64,000 nt of DNA from Campylobacteraceae bacterium (GCA_013373175.1 JABXII010000012.1:1-64000); one strand, 5' to 3'; shown: positions 28,916 through 37,806, counted from the first letter of the stretch. Notes: generated from the letters alone by a model not told the origin. A program made the numbers and translations.

Positions 28916-30942
28916 TGCAATTTAACTTTTTTTTAAAGTTATTAAGAGATTCATTTAGGGATTTATTACCAATAATAATAGTTATCTTATTTTTTCAATT
29001 AGCTATTATTCAAGCAGTACCAGAAGGCTGGTTATCTACTGCCATTGGTTTATGTATTGTTGGTATAGGACTTGCAATCTTTTTACAAGGTCTAGAGATA
29101 GGAATCTTTCCTATTGGAGAAGGATTAGCAAGGGATTTTGCAAAAAATGGCTCAATGATTTGGGTACTATTTTTTGGATTTTTAATTGGTTTTGGTACAA
29201 CAATTGCTGAACCAGCCCTTGCCGTAATTGCAGATAAAGCGGCATCTATCTCAAGTGGTAGGATTGATGCTACTATTTTAAGATTGGTTGTTGCAGGTTC
29301 AGTTGGTTTTGCAATACTACTTGGTGTATTTAGAATATATAAAGGTCACGGAATACACTATTATATTATTGCAGGATATATTTTAGTTGTAGGAGTAACT
29401 TTCTTTGCTCCAAAAGAGATTATTGGTTTAGCTTATGACTTAGGTGGAGTAACTACTTCTACAGTAACTGTACCCTTAGTTGCCGCCCTTGGAATTGGAT
29501 TAGCCTCTTCAATTAAAGGAAGAAATCCTGTAATTGATGGATTTGGTTTAATAGCTTTTGCTTCTTTAACTCCAATGATATTCGTACAGATTTATGGTAT
29601 TGCAGTTTATAATCTTGTAGAAGCTAAAGATGTGGCGCAAGTTGTTGTACAAGCTAATGTGTCAGTTTCTACAAGTATAACTATTGAATCAGTAATTCAC
29701 GGTTTAGGTTCAGTTGTTAAAGATGTTGCTCCTATTTTATTAATTATTCTATTTTTCCAATATGGAGTAATTAAAAAAAGAATTGATAACTTAAAAACAG
29801 TAATATTTGGATTTGCATTAGTAGTAGTTGGTTTATATGCTTTCATCCTTGGGTTAGAGATGGGATTATTTACTCTTGGTGAAACAATGGCTTATCAACT
29901 TACAAAAAGAGATTCTGTTTTTGTAATTTATGCTTTTGCTTTTGCTATTGGTTTTTCTACTACAATGGCAGAACCAGCACTTATGGCTATTGCAAAAAAA
30001 GCTAAAGATATAAGTGATGGTAAAATCAACGATTTTGCTTTAAGAATTTTTGTTGCCTTTGGTGTTGCAATAGGTATTGCCCTTGGAGCATTTAGAATTG
30101 TTGATGGTGGACATATTCACTACTATATAATTTTTGGATATATTTTAGTTATTACATTAACATGGTTTGCCCCAAAATATATTATTCCAATTGCCTATGA
30201 TAGTGGTGGGGTTACAACTTCAACAGTAACAGTTCCTCTTGTTGCAGCACTTGGTATTGGACTTGCTACAAATATTGAAGGAAGAAGTCCCCTTATTGAT
30301 GGTTTTGGACTTATAGCTTTTGCTTCACTTTTCCCAATGATTACAGTAATGCTATATGGTATTATCACTGAAAAACTTGGGGTTAAATCAGATACTGAGA
30401 TTGAAGCTGCAAATATCTTAAAAGATGCACTTATAGATGCAGAAAATATGGATTTAGCAACAGTAAATATAGATGGTAGTGATAGAAGACACTCTTTACC
30501 AATGGATTTCTCTGCTGTTGTTATTATTGTTCCAAAAGATAAAAAAATTGATGCAATACAAGCTGCTCATAAAGCAGGTGCTCCTGGTGTTACAGTTCTT
30601 AGAGCAGATGGAATTGGATTAGGAAAAATTGATAACTTCTATAGAACTTCATTTGAAGCTAATGATGCTTTATTATTGTTCTTATTACCTCAAAGTTTAG
30701 TAAATCCAGTTATTAAATCCATTATTCATTCTTTACATATTACTACTACAGGAAAAGGTATAGCCTTTGCTTTCCCATTAACTCATATGAAAGGGATTAG
30801 TTTAAGTAGACATGATATTTTTGTAAATAGAAAAGATCATAAAAATCCTGAAAATGATGTAGAAAAACTTATTAAAGAGGAAGAAGAAAAAGTATTAGAA
30901 AAAATTCAAGAGCACAAAAAAGTAGCTAATGAAGAGTCTTAA
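28912..30942 (+). CDS. Duplicated DUF1538 membrane protein fused to a PII-like domain
   Basis: 676 residues. Two homologous membrane halves, about 1-230 and 260-490, carry the same signatures: IAEPALAVIA / MAEPALMAIA, HYYIIAGYILV / HYYIIFGYILV, and GGVTTSTVTVPLVAALGIGL at residues 178 and 432. Residues 525-645 are soluble and PII-like (VIIVPKDKKIDAIQAAHKAG, ATVN... pattern, TTTGKGIAFAFPLTHM). DUF1538 is thought to be a transporter-like family but its substrate is unknown. Placement after two RCK genes suggests a link with K+ or osmotic control; a PII fold suggests control by a nucleotide. Overlaps the thioredoxin-like gene by 14 bp. Confidence 0.82.
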   Translation: MMQFNFFLKLLRDSFRDLLPIIIVILFFQLAIIQAVPEGWLSTAIGLCIVGIGLAIFLQGLEIGIFPIGEGLARDFAKNGSMIWVLFFGFLIGFGTTIAEPALAVIADKAASISSGRIDATILRLVVAGSVGFAILLGVFRIYKGHGIHYYIIAGYILVVGVTFFAPKEIIGLAYDLGGVTTSTVTVPLVAALGIGLASSIKGRNPVIDGFGLIAFASLTPMIFVQIYGIAVYNLVEAKDVAQVVVQANVSVSTSITIESVIHGLGSVVKDVAPILLIILFFQYGVIKKRIDNLKTVIFGFALVVVGLYAFILGLEMGLFTLGETMAYQLTKRDSVFVIYAFAFAIGFSTTMAEPALMAIAKKAKDISDGKINDFALRIFVAFGVAIGIALGAFRIVDGGHIHYYIIFGYILVITLTWFAPKYIIPIAYDSGGVTTSTVTVPLVAALGIGLATNIEGRSPLIDGFGLIAFASLFPMITVMLYGIITEKLGVKSDTEIEAANILKDALIDAENMDLATVNIDGSDRRHSLPMDFSAVVIIVPKDKKIDAIQAAHKAGAPGVTVLRADGIGLGKIDNFYRTSFEANDALLLFLLPQSLVNPVIKSIIHSLHITTTGKGIAFAFPLTHMKGISLSRHDIFVNRKDHKNPENDVEKLIKEEEEKVLEKIQEHKKVANEES

Positions 30943-31258
30943 TAGTTTAGAAGAAACTAAAGATATTATAAGTACAGTTCCTGCTGTACTTATATACTTT
31001 TCAGGTCAAAACTGTTCTGTGTGCAAGGCACTAAAACCTAAAATAGAACAACAAGTTAATCTTCACTTACCTAAAATTAAAACTTATGAAGTAAAAGCTG
31101 ATATTTATAAAGAGATAGCAAGCAATTTTTCGGTATTTTCTATACCAACTATTTTGGTATTTTTTGATTCAAAAGAGTTTAAAAGAGAGGGAAGAAATAT
31201 CTCTGTTTTAAACTTTATCGAGGAGTTAAAAAGACCATACAATTTATTTATGGATTAG
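30929..31258 (+). CDS. Thioredoxin-like protein
   Basis: 109 residues with the thioredoxin fold: active site QNCSVCKALKP (CSVC instead of CGPC), a cis-Pro in FSIPTILVFFD, and the core helix after it. No signal peptide, so it is cytoplasmic. The start overlaps the upstream DUF1538 gene by 14 bp and the next gene begins 5 bp after the stop. The SVC spacing differs from classic thioredoxins, implying a different redox potential. The partner is unknown; the next gene encodes a haem-binding-domain protein. Confidence 0.8.
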   Translation: MKSLNSLEETKDIISTVPAVLIYFSGQNCSVCKALKPKIEQQVNLHLPKIKTYEVKADIYKEIASNFSVFSIPTILVFFDSKEFKREGRNISVLNFIEELKRPYNLFMD

Positions 31259-31263
31259 GAAAT

Positions 31264-31683
31264 ATGAAAAAAACGCTTTTAATATTCTTAATAGTATTTG
31301 TTGTTATGCAATTTATACAAACAGAAAAAGTAAATACTGAAACAAATCCCAAGTTAGAGATGAAAACACCACCAAAGATAAAAGCTATCTTTAAATCTGC
31401 TTGTTATGATTGTCATTCTAACTCTACAAATTGGCCTTGGTATTCACATATTGCTCCTTTTTCTTGGATAATTGACTCTCATGTTACACATGGAAGAACA
31501 GCATTAAACTTCTCAATTTGGGAAACTTATAGTGAAGAGAAAAAAGAAGAAAAGATGAAAGCTATCTTTAGAACAGCATATGCTTCTATGCCACTAGCGT
31601 CATATATAAAAGCACATGAAGATGCCAACTTAACAAGAGAACAAAGAACATTAATTAGAGATTGGACTGGAGTGAAAAAATAG
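31264..31683 (+). CDS. Periplasmic haem-binding-domain protein
   Basis: 139 residues. An N-terminal signal anchor (KKTLLIFLIVFVVMQFI) exports it. The mature part has the c-type haem motif CYDCH within KSACYDCHSNSTNWPWYSHI and continues PFSWIIDSHVTHGRTALNFS, the pattern of the Haem_bd family (DUF-type cytochrome domain). A single haem c is expected. It may work in electron transfer or signalling in the periplasm. Follows the thioredoxin-like gene by 5 bp and precedes mutS7 by one base. Confidence 0.85.
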   Translation: MKKTLLIFLIVFVVMQFIQTEKVNTETNPKLEMKTPPKIKAIFKSACYDCHSNSTNWPWYSHIAPFSWIIDSHVTHGRTALNFSIWETYSEEKKEEKMKAIFRTAYASMPLASYIKAHEDANLTREQRTLIRDWTGVKK

Positions 31684-31684
31684 T

Positions 31685-34639
31685 TTGAGAGAAGAAATTC
31701 AAAGTTTATTAGACGAAAAGAAAACCTTACTTACAATTACCTACTTTAAGCTTCAACAGCTTTTTGAAAAAAAGTATGGAGAAAATACTGTAGTACTTAT
31801 GGAAATAGGTACTTTCTTTGAAGTTTATGAAGTAAATAATGATGAAGAACAAATAGGAAAAGCAAAAGAGATTGCTGAACTATTAAATATACAACTAACA
31901 AGAAAAAATAAATCAATTTTAGAAAACTCTCAAGAAAATCCAATTATGGCTGGTGTTCCTGCGATCTCTTTAGAAAAACACCTTGCTAGAATTATTGCTG
32001 AACAAAAGTACACAGTAGTAATTATAAGACAAAAAGGACTTCCTCCTAAAGTAAGTAGATACCTTGATACAGTAGTAAGTCCTGGTACAAACTTTGATTT
32101 TGTAATTGACCAAGATGAAAATAATATTACATCACTTGTGGTTGATCAAATAAAAGGTATTTATCTTGTAGGATATTCTGCAATTGATGTAACTACAGGA
32201 AAGTGTTATTACAATGAAGTTCATGGTACAAGTGAAGATAAGTTCTATGCTTTAGATGAAGTATTTAACTATATGAATATGCACCGTACAAATGAAGTAG
32301 TTGTAACTTTTGCAGATAAAAATATAAATCAAAAAGAAGTAATAGATTATCTTGAACTAAAACTAAAAACTTTTCATATTGGAACATTTATTCCAAAAAT
32401 AAACTATCAAAATGAATTGTTTAAAAATGTCTTTGCTGTAGAATCACTACTTACTGCAATAGAACATCTTGATATGGAAAGAGTTCCACTTAGTTCTCAA
32501 AGTTTAGCAATACTTATTGATTTTGTTATAGGACATGATTCAAATATAGTTCAAAAGCTTTCACTTCCTGTGAAACTTGATGTTTCAAAATATATCTATT
32601 TAGGAAACAATGCTTTAGAGCAGTTAAATATTATAGAGACTTCTCACAATCCAAGTTTAATAAAACTTCTTAACAATACTTCAACAGCTATGGGAAAAAG
32701 ACTTTTAAAAGAAAGATTAACTCATCCTGTAAAAGATAGTAAAGAGTTACTAAGAAGATATGCTTTATCAAAAGAGTTATTTGATTATCATGGACCTATT
32801 GAAAATGAATTAGCAAATATTTATGATATAGAAAGACTTACAAGAAGAATAAAACTAGCAAGACTTCATCCCTTTGAATTAAACTATTTATATGATTCAC
32901 TTCTTAGTATAAAAGAAGTAGTGGCTTTCATGGAGAATTATAAGTTTATAACGCCCCCTTGTTCTTTAGCGCAACTTCAAATGTTTATAGACTCTATTGA
33001 ATCAACTTTTGATTTAGCTATTTCTGGAAAGTATATGCTAAAAGATGTTGAGTCAAATATGGTTTGTGATGGAATAAACCATGAAATAGATGAATTAAAC
33101 AGACAAAATGAACAGTTATATACAAAACTAGAATTAATAAAGAATCATATCTTAAATATTTTAAATGCAAAAGACTCAAACTTTGTAAGTATAAATAGAC
33201 TAGATAAAGAAGGTTTTTATTTAAGTCTTACAAAAAATAGATATAACCTAATAAAAGATGAATTATCAAACTCTCATATTATTATTGATGATGATTTACT
33301 TCTTTTCAAAGATTTTAACTATAAAGTACAAACTACTTCAGTAAAAATTTCTTGTAAACTTACAGATGAAATTTCAGATAAGTATGTACATAATCTAAGA
33401 AAAATAATTGAATTAAATAAACTGGTATTTAAAGAAAAACTAAATGAGTTTGAAAAGAAATTTGCAACATTACTTGAAGAGTTAGTTCAGTTTATTGCTG
33501 AGGTTGATTTAACTGTTTCAAATATCAAAACAGCCAAAAAATATAATTATGTTTGTCCAAAGATTGTAAAAACAAAAGATGATGAAAACTTTTTAGAATT
33601 AGTTGAACTTAGGCATCCAATTATTGAAGCAAATGAAGAGCAGGGGATTTATGTACCAAATGATATTATCTTAGGAGAATTATCACTTGCAAAAGATGAG
33701 TTCAAAGATAATGTGATAATTAAAAACTCAAACCCTATAAATATGTTTGATAATAAAATGCATGGTATTTTACTTTATGGAATAAACTCTTCAGGTAAAT
33801 CTTCACTTATGAAATCAATTGGGATTGCAGTTATTTTAGCACAAGCAGGTTTTTTTGTACCTGCAAAATCAATGAGATTTTCTATTTTTGATTCTGTATT
33901 TACAAGAATTAGTGGAGCTGATAATATAGCAAAAGGACTTTCATCTTTTGCAGTTGAGATGCTTGAACTTAAAAATATTTTTAATCGTGCTTCAAAAAGG
34001 TCTTTAATCTTAGGAGATGAAATCTCTCATAGTACTGAAACAATGAGTGGTTTATCTATTGTGGCAAGTGCTATTTTAAAACTTGCAAAACTAGAATCAA
34101 TCTTTGTTTTTGCAACACACTTACATCAATTACCAGAAATAAAAGAGATAGAAAACCTTAAAAATATAATTTCACTTCATTTATCTGTAATGTATCAAGA
34201 TGAAGAAGATAAATTAATCTTTGATAGAAAACTAAAACATGGAAGCGGCTCTTCTATGTATGGTTTAGAGTATGCAAAATCACTTCATATGGATAGAGAG
34301 TTCTTAAGTGTTGCAAATGACATAAGAAAACGTTTAACTGATGATTATGACAAAGTTGAAAGACTTACTCAAAAGAAAACTTCAAAATACAATAAAGATG
34401 TTTTTGCTTCTACTTGTGTTATTTGTGGACGAGCTTGTGATGATGTTCATCATATCAAAGAGCAAGCAAGAGCAAATAAAGATGGCTTTATAGGACATAT
34501 AAATCAAAACCATAAATATAATCTAATACCTCTTTGTAAATTACATCATAAAATGGTGCATGAAGGAAAAGTTAATATAAACGGTTTTGTAGCTACAAGT
34601 AAAGGTTTAGAACTTCATTATACAATGACAGAAGAATAA
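31685..34639 (+). CDS. MutS7-type mismatch-repair ATPase with C-terminal HNH nuclease
   Basis: 984 residues. Domain I begins around residue 15 and keeps the mismatch-contact Phe-x-Glu (GTFFEVYE). Connector, core and clamp regions follow. The ATPase has Walker A GINSSGKSS (about 699-707) and Walker B ILGDEISHSTE. The last ~80 residues form an HNH/zinc nuclease: CVIC (C911, C914), DVHHIKEQ (H922-H923), then NLIPLCKLHH. This MutS+HNH architecture defines MutS7, shared with octocoral mitochondria and some giant viruses. Start is TTG 31685. Codons 884 onward are duplicated downstream (36355-36666). No MutL is in the window. Confidence 0.92.
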   Translation: MREEIQSLLDEKKTLLTITYFKLQQLFEKKYGENTVVLMEIGTFFEVYEVNNDEEQIGKAKEIAELLNIQLTRKNKSILENSQENPIMAGVPAISLEKHLARIIAEQKYTVVIIRQKGLPPKVSRYLDTVVSPGTNFDFVIDQDENNITSLVVDQIKGIYLVGYSAIDVTTGKCYYNEVHGTSEDKFYALDEVFNYMNMHRTNEVVVTFADKNINQKEVIDYLELKLKTFHIGTFIPKINYQNELFKNVFAVESLLTAIEHLDMERVPLSSQSLAILIDFVIGHDSNIVQKLSLPVKLDVSKYIYLGNNALEQLNIIETSHNPSLIKLLNNTSTAMGKRLLKERLTHPVKDSKELLRRYALSKELFDYHGPIENELANIYDIERLTRRIKLARLHPFELNYLYDSLLSIKEVVAFMENYKFITPPCSLAQLQMFIDSIESTFDLAISGKYMLKDVESNMVCDGINHEIDELNRQNEQLYTKLELIKNHILNILNAKDSNFVSINRLDKEGFYLSLTKNRYNLIKDELSNSHIIIDDDLLLFKDFNYKVQTTSVKISCKLTDEISDKYVHNLRKIIELNKLVFKEKLNEFEKKFATLLEELVQFIAEVDLTVSNIKTAKKYNYVCPKIVKTKDDENFLELVELRHPIIEANEEQGIYVPNDIILGELSLAKDEFKDNVIIKNSNPINMFDNKMHGILLYGINSSGKSSLMKSIGIAVILAQAGFFVPAKSMRFSIFDSVFTRISGADNIAKGLSSFAVEMLELKNIFNRASKRSLILGDEISHSTETMSGLSIVASAILKLAKLESIFVFATHLHQLPEIKEIENLKNIISLHLSVMYQDEEDKLIFDRKLKHGSGSSMYGLEYAKSLHMDREFLSVANDIRKRLTDDYDKVERLTQKKTSKYNKDVFASTCVICGRACDDVHHIKEQARANKDGFIGHINQNHKYNLIPLCKLHHKMVHEGKVNINGFVATSKGLELHYTMTEE
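34334..34632 (+). repeat. Direct repeat copy 1: 3' end of mutS7
   Basis: 299 bp that recur at 36355-36653 with only three substitutions. All three fall in third codon positions and are silent (GAG/GAA, GGC/GGT, AAA/AAG). The copy covers codons 884-982 of mutS7, including the HNH nuclease. Directly after it the two copies diverge; this one ends TEE-stop, the other TDEQE-stop. Confidence 0.97.
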
Positions 34640-34671
34640 AAAAATCGAAAATATGGTATTGATTATATTCT

Positions 34672-34702
34672 AAAATAAAAACCCCCGACATACGTCGAGG
34701 GC
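34672..34702 (-). terminator. Terminator of the minus-strand membrane-protein gene
   Basis: On the minus strand CCCTCGAC, GTAT loop, GTCGGGGG (with one G-U pair) is followed by TTTTTATTTT. On the plus strand the same stem has a C-A mismatch and no U-run, so it serves the minus-strand gene at 34768. Its high GC content stands out from its surroundings. Confidence 0.85.
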
Positions 34703-34767
34703 TTCAACTAAAACTCTTAAATTCTATGACTAAATTAGTCGTTATTTTCCCAATTCATTTATATCTC

Positions 34768-35853
34768 CTATCTTATAGAAACTACATTGATTCCCTCTTT
34801 AGGAAGAAGTAAATCATTATTTAATTTTATTATAACTATATTATCTTGTGGATTATTGACGGTAATTGTATCGTCTGTTTTCTTATGAAATGCTGAACGT
34901 AGTATTCCAACAACTTTTTTAGCATTATTATCAGTAAATCTAAAAGTATAGTTTAACATTGGTCTATGGAAAGTATGTCCATACATAATATCTTCATAAG
35001 GTATAACTATTTTTAACTCTTTTTTTACAATAATAGAGTTTTTAAACTTTCTTCTAAACTCTTGTAATTCTTCACCAGTCTTTTCTATTTTTATTTTTTC
35101 TTTGATTTGCATTTTCAATGGTTCTTCATTAGATATTGAAATAGAGTCATTTAATTCATTAACAACTGTAAACATATTTTTTAATTGTGAGCTGTCATTA
35201 TATTCACTTAACAATGTTCCATCTATCACAACTTCTAATTTTTCTAATTCTAAAGCAACTCCATCATATTCAGAAATTTTAGGATCTAAAAATTTTCTTG
35301 TAAATATAGTTTGTGTTATTTCATCGTCTGAGTTATTAATTAACTTATATTCTGTAATTACTTTGCAGTTGATGAATTTTTTATCTTTTGAAAGATCATA
35401 AATTAATTCTTCATTATAATACTCAAAAAATGTATTAAGTTCTTCATGAGTACTGTTTCCACTTCCCATTGGTAATAATTTTTTATGTATTAGATTTATT
35501 AATTTGTTTTTATAGTATTTATTTTTATTATCTTTTAATAATTTATTTTCTAATTTTAATATCATCTTTTCAATTTCATCATTATCAAATTTTTTTAAAT
35601 AATCATTTTCTAACAATAAGGTTTTAACAAAACTAGTTATGGTCTCTTCCTGAAACTTATCTTTTAGAATGACATCATAAAGTCCTGTCACAAGAAATAG
35701 TCCACCAGCTGCATTAATAATATTTAAAAATGTTACATAAAAAGAGCTACTTGTTTGAGTAATTGGAAAAATACTTGTGAATATGAAATAAACTAAAAAA
35801 GAGCTTAAACTATATACTATAAATTGATTTTTTATAGCTTCACTAACTTTCAC
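34768..35853 (-). CDS. Two-helix membrane protein of unknown function, inside an inserted segment
   Basis: 361 residues, starting at GTG with AAAGGA seven bases upstream. Two N-terminal membrane helices (about 12-31 and 42-62), then a long cytoplasmic part: a Lys/Asp/Glu/Asn-rich helical stretch (about 70-130) and a region of alternating strands to the end. No catalytic motif recognised. The gene has its own terminator and lies, opposite to its neighbours, between two copies of the mutS7 3' end, so it is cargo of the insertion. Very low GC even for this genome. Its job is unknown; defence or immunity is only one guess based on location. Confidence 0.75.
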   Translation of the reverse strand: MKVSEAIKNQFIVYSLSSFLVYFIFTSIFPITQTSSSFYVTFLNIINAAGGLFLVTGLYDVILKDKFQEETITSFVKTLLLENDYLKKFDNDEIEKMILKLENKLLKDNKNKYYKNKLINLIHKKLLPMGSGNSTHEELNTFFEYYNEELIYDLSKDKKFINCKVITEYKLINNSDDEITQTIFTRKFLDPKISEYDGVALELEKLEVVIDGTLLSEYNDSSQLKNMFTVVNELNDSISISNEEPLKMQIKEKIKIEKTGEELQEFRRKFKNSIIVKKELKIVIPYEDIMYGHTFHRPMLNYTFRFTDNNAKKVVGILRSAFHKKTDDTITVNNPQDNIVIIKLNNDLLLPKEGINVVSIR

Positions 35854-36031
35854 TTTTTAATCCTTTATTTATTTTAATCTATTGTACAATAATAAACATT
35901 ACATTATTTATTACTAAATTTAATATTTATTTCTATTTTGGGTAACTTAATTGAAATACTTTATTTTGTAAGTCTGATAAAAGGATAATCATGTAAACAT
36001 AAATTTATTATACAATAAAATGGATTGATAA

Positions 36032-36233
36032 ATGAGTTTAATAGAAAATAATATTAAAAAATATATAAATATAAAAGAGTTTGCAGAATTATATAGTATA
36101 TGCAAAAGTAGTCAAGCAAATTATAGAGGAAAATTGTATAACCCTTTACCATGACCTCAAAAAACTAAGTATGGAAAATATACTTTATTGTGTAGCTGAA
36201 GTTGAATAATGGTTTAATAATCAGTATAAATAA
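36032..36233 (+). pseudogene. Broken AlpA/excisionase-like HTH gene
   Basis: From ATG 36032 the frame reads NIKEFAELYSICKSSQANYRG, an HTH of the kind found in AlpA-like excisionases and regulators, followed by KLYNPLP. It is interrupted by TGA at 36152, goes on PQKTKYGKYTLL, needs a +1 frameshift near 36190 to continue CVAEVE, meets TAA, then WFNNQYK and TAA 36231. The W near the end fits the family's C-terminal VExWF pattern. Such genes belong to integrative elements, so this is likely the remains of the recombination module of the insert. The integrase is missing. Confidence 0.6.
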
Positions 36234-36354
36234 GATTATTACTTTTTTATTTATTAACTAGTAAAAATCAATAGATTTATAACTAGGTGAACTGTATAAA
36301 AAACTGTATATTCTTTTAAACCATATATGAAGATTTTAATATAGAGGCAAATTA

Positions 36355-36666
36355 TTAACTGATGATTATGACAAAGTTGAAAGACTTACTCAAAAGAAAA
36401 CTTCAAAATACAATAAAGATGTTTTTGCTTCTACTTGTGTTATTTGTGGACGAGCTTGTGATGATGTTCATCATATCAAAGAACAAGCAAGAGCAAATAA
36501 AGATGGTTTTATAGGACATATAAATCAAAACCATAAATATAATCTAATACCTCTTTGTAAATTACATCATAAGATGGTGCATGAAGGAAAAGTTAATATA
36601 AACGGTTTTGTAGCTACAAGTAAAGGTTTAGAACTTCATTATACAATGACAGATGAGCAAGAATAA
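36355..36666 (+). pseudogene. Displaced second copy of the mutS7 3' end (HNH part)
   Basis: Repeat copy 2 of 34334-34632 (offset 2021 bp). It keeps the reading frame of the HNH nuclease to TAA 36664-36666 but has no start codon near the left junction; the frame is closed at 36337. It encodes the same residues as copy 1 until the very end, TDEQE instead of TEE. It is best read as the original 3' end of mutS7 pushed away by the insertion, since it is directly followed by the chromosomal HPP-family gene. Confidence 0.85.
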
Positions 36667-36684
36667 AGTTTAAAACTTTACTCT

Positions 36685-37194
36685 TTATATCCAATAATTT
36701 GGATAGACTCTTTTTTTGTGTAAATTGTTATATAAAACTCCAACAAGAATTATAATTGTAGCTCCTAAAGCTGTTGGTAATAATAAGAAATCCCAAGATG
36801 CACCCATAATAAATACTATAACAGGATTAGAACCAGCTGGAGGATGAACTGTTCTTGTTAATAACATTACTGCAATAGAAGAAGCTAAAGCAAGAGCTAA
36901 ACTCCACCAATAATCACCAACAAAATGTAAAAAGAATAATCCCATAAATGTACATATCACATGTCCAAAAAAGATATTTCTTGGCTGTGAAAATGGACTA
37001 TCACTAAATCCAAACAGTAAAACACAAGTTGCACCAAATGAACCCATAATAAAGATATTCTCATAACTATCAGTAAGATAGGCAACAATAGATATTGCAA
37101 TAAATGCACCAAGAAAAGCAAAGGCAACTTCAATAGCTTTTACTTTTGGTGGAAGTTGTGCTTTATTTCCTTTTAATTTTTTTATGTAACTCAT
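36685..37194 (-). CDS. HPP family membrane protein
   Basis: 169 residues with four to five membrane helices and the family motif HPPAGSNPV near residue 116. HPP proteins are small integral membrane proteins; some plant and cyanobacterial members move nitrite, but for most the substrate is not known. The gene is transcribed after tetR-like 37247 (52 bp gap) and the gap contains an inverted repeat identical in core to the one before the regulator, so the regulator probably controls it. Confidence 0.87.
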   Translation of the reverse strand: MSYIKKLKGNKAQLPPKVKAIEVAFAFLGAFIAISIVAYLTDSYENIFIMGSFGATCVLLFGFSDSPFSQPRNIFFGHVICTFMGLFFLHFVGDYWWSLALALASSIAVMLLTRTVHPPAGSNPVIVFIMGASWDFLLLPTALGATIIILVGVLYNNLHKKRVYPNYWI

Positions 37195-37212
37195 AATTTC
37201 TCCTTAATCAAA

Positions 37213-37226
37213 CAAACGATTGTTTG
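37213..37226. promoter_or_regulatory. Putative TetR operator upstream of HPP gene
   Basis: CAAACGATTGTTTG, a palindrome with 5-bp arms. It differs by one central base from the site at 37807-37820 in front of the regulator gene. Confidence 0.7.
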
Positions 37227-37246
37227 GTAAAATAAGCAAAAAAAAT

Positions 37247-37798
37247 TTAAACTTTAGATAAGAGACTTTTCCCTACTTCTAAAAGCTTAACTTTGTCATT
37301 TGTTAGATTATACATAATAATTGCACCCTGTAAAGTACAAATATATTCATATGCTAATTTTTTTGACTCTTTTTTTAAATACTTCTCTTCTACTACTTCA
37401 GCAATACACTCTTCCCACGTTTTAAAATAGTTTACTATAATAGTTTTATATTCTTCATTTTGACTAGAAACTTCAGTTGCTAAGTTTGCAAGTAAACAAC
37501 CTCCATTACTATTTAAAAAGTATTCATCTGTCTTTTTAACTATTTTTTCTAACTTTTCTTTTGTTGATAGAGTTTCATCTTTTATTGAAAAAATATTTTT
37601 ATCAAAGTATTCACTTATATATTTAAGTGCTTCAAGTCCTATTTCATCTTTGTTTTTAAAGTGATGATAGATACTTCCTTTTATTAATCCACATTCATCT
37701 GCAATATTAGCCATAGAAGTTTGACTAAAGCCTTGCGTTTTAAAAAGGTTTATTGCTTTGTTTAATATCTCTTCTTTAGATGTTTTTTTTATTGCCAC
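37247..37798 (-). CDS. TetR/AcrR-family transcriptional regulator
   Basis: 183 residues. The N-terminal HTH is typical: EEILNKAINLFKTQGF, TSMANIADECGLIKGSIYHH and FKNKDEIGLEAL. The C-terminal ligand-binding domain is of the TetR_C type with NSNGGCLLANLATEVS. Palindromes CAAACGATNGTTTG occur just upstream of this gene and of the HPP gene, so it is probably a repressor of itself and HPP. The inducer is unknown; homologues often respond to electrophiles or drugs, but that is not shown here. Confidence 0.9.
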   Translation of the reverse strand: MAIKKTSKEEILNKAINLFKTQGFSQTSMANIADECGLIKGSIYHHFKNKDEIGLEALKYISEYFDKNIFSIKDETLSTKEKLEKIVKKTDEYFLNSNGGCLLANLATEVSSQNEEYKTIIVNYFKTWEECIAEVVEEKYLKKESKKLAYEYICTLQGAIIMYNLTNDKVKLLEVGKSLLSKV

Positions 37799-37806
37799 AA
37801 TTTTTC

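Noticed and set aside
34640..36354. Classical insertion sequence or transposon at the mutS7 end
   Set aside because: No transposase and no terminal inverted repeats; the flanking direct repeats are 299 bp, far too long for a transposition target duplication.
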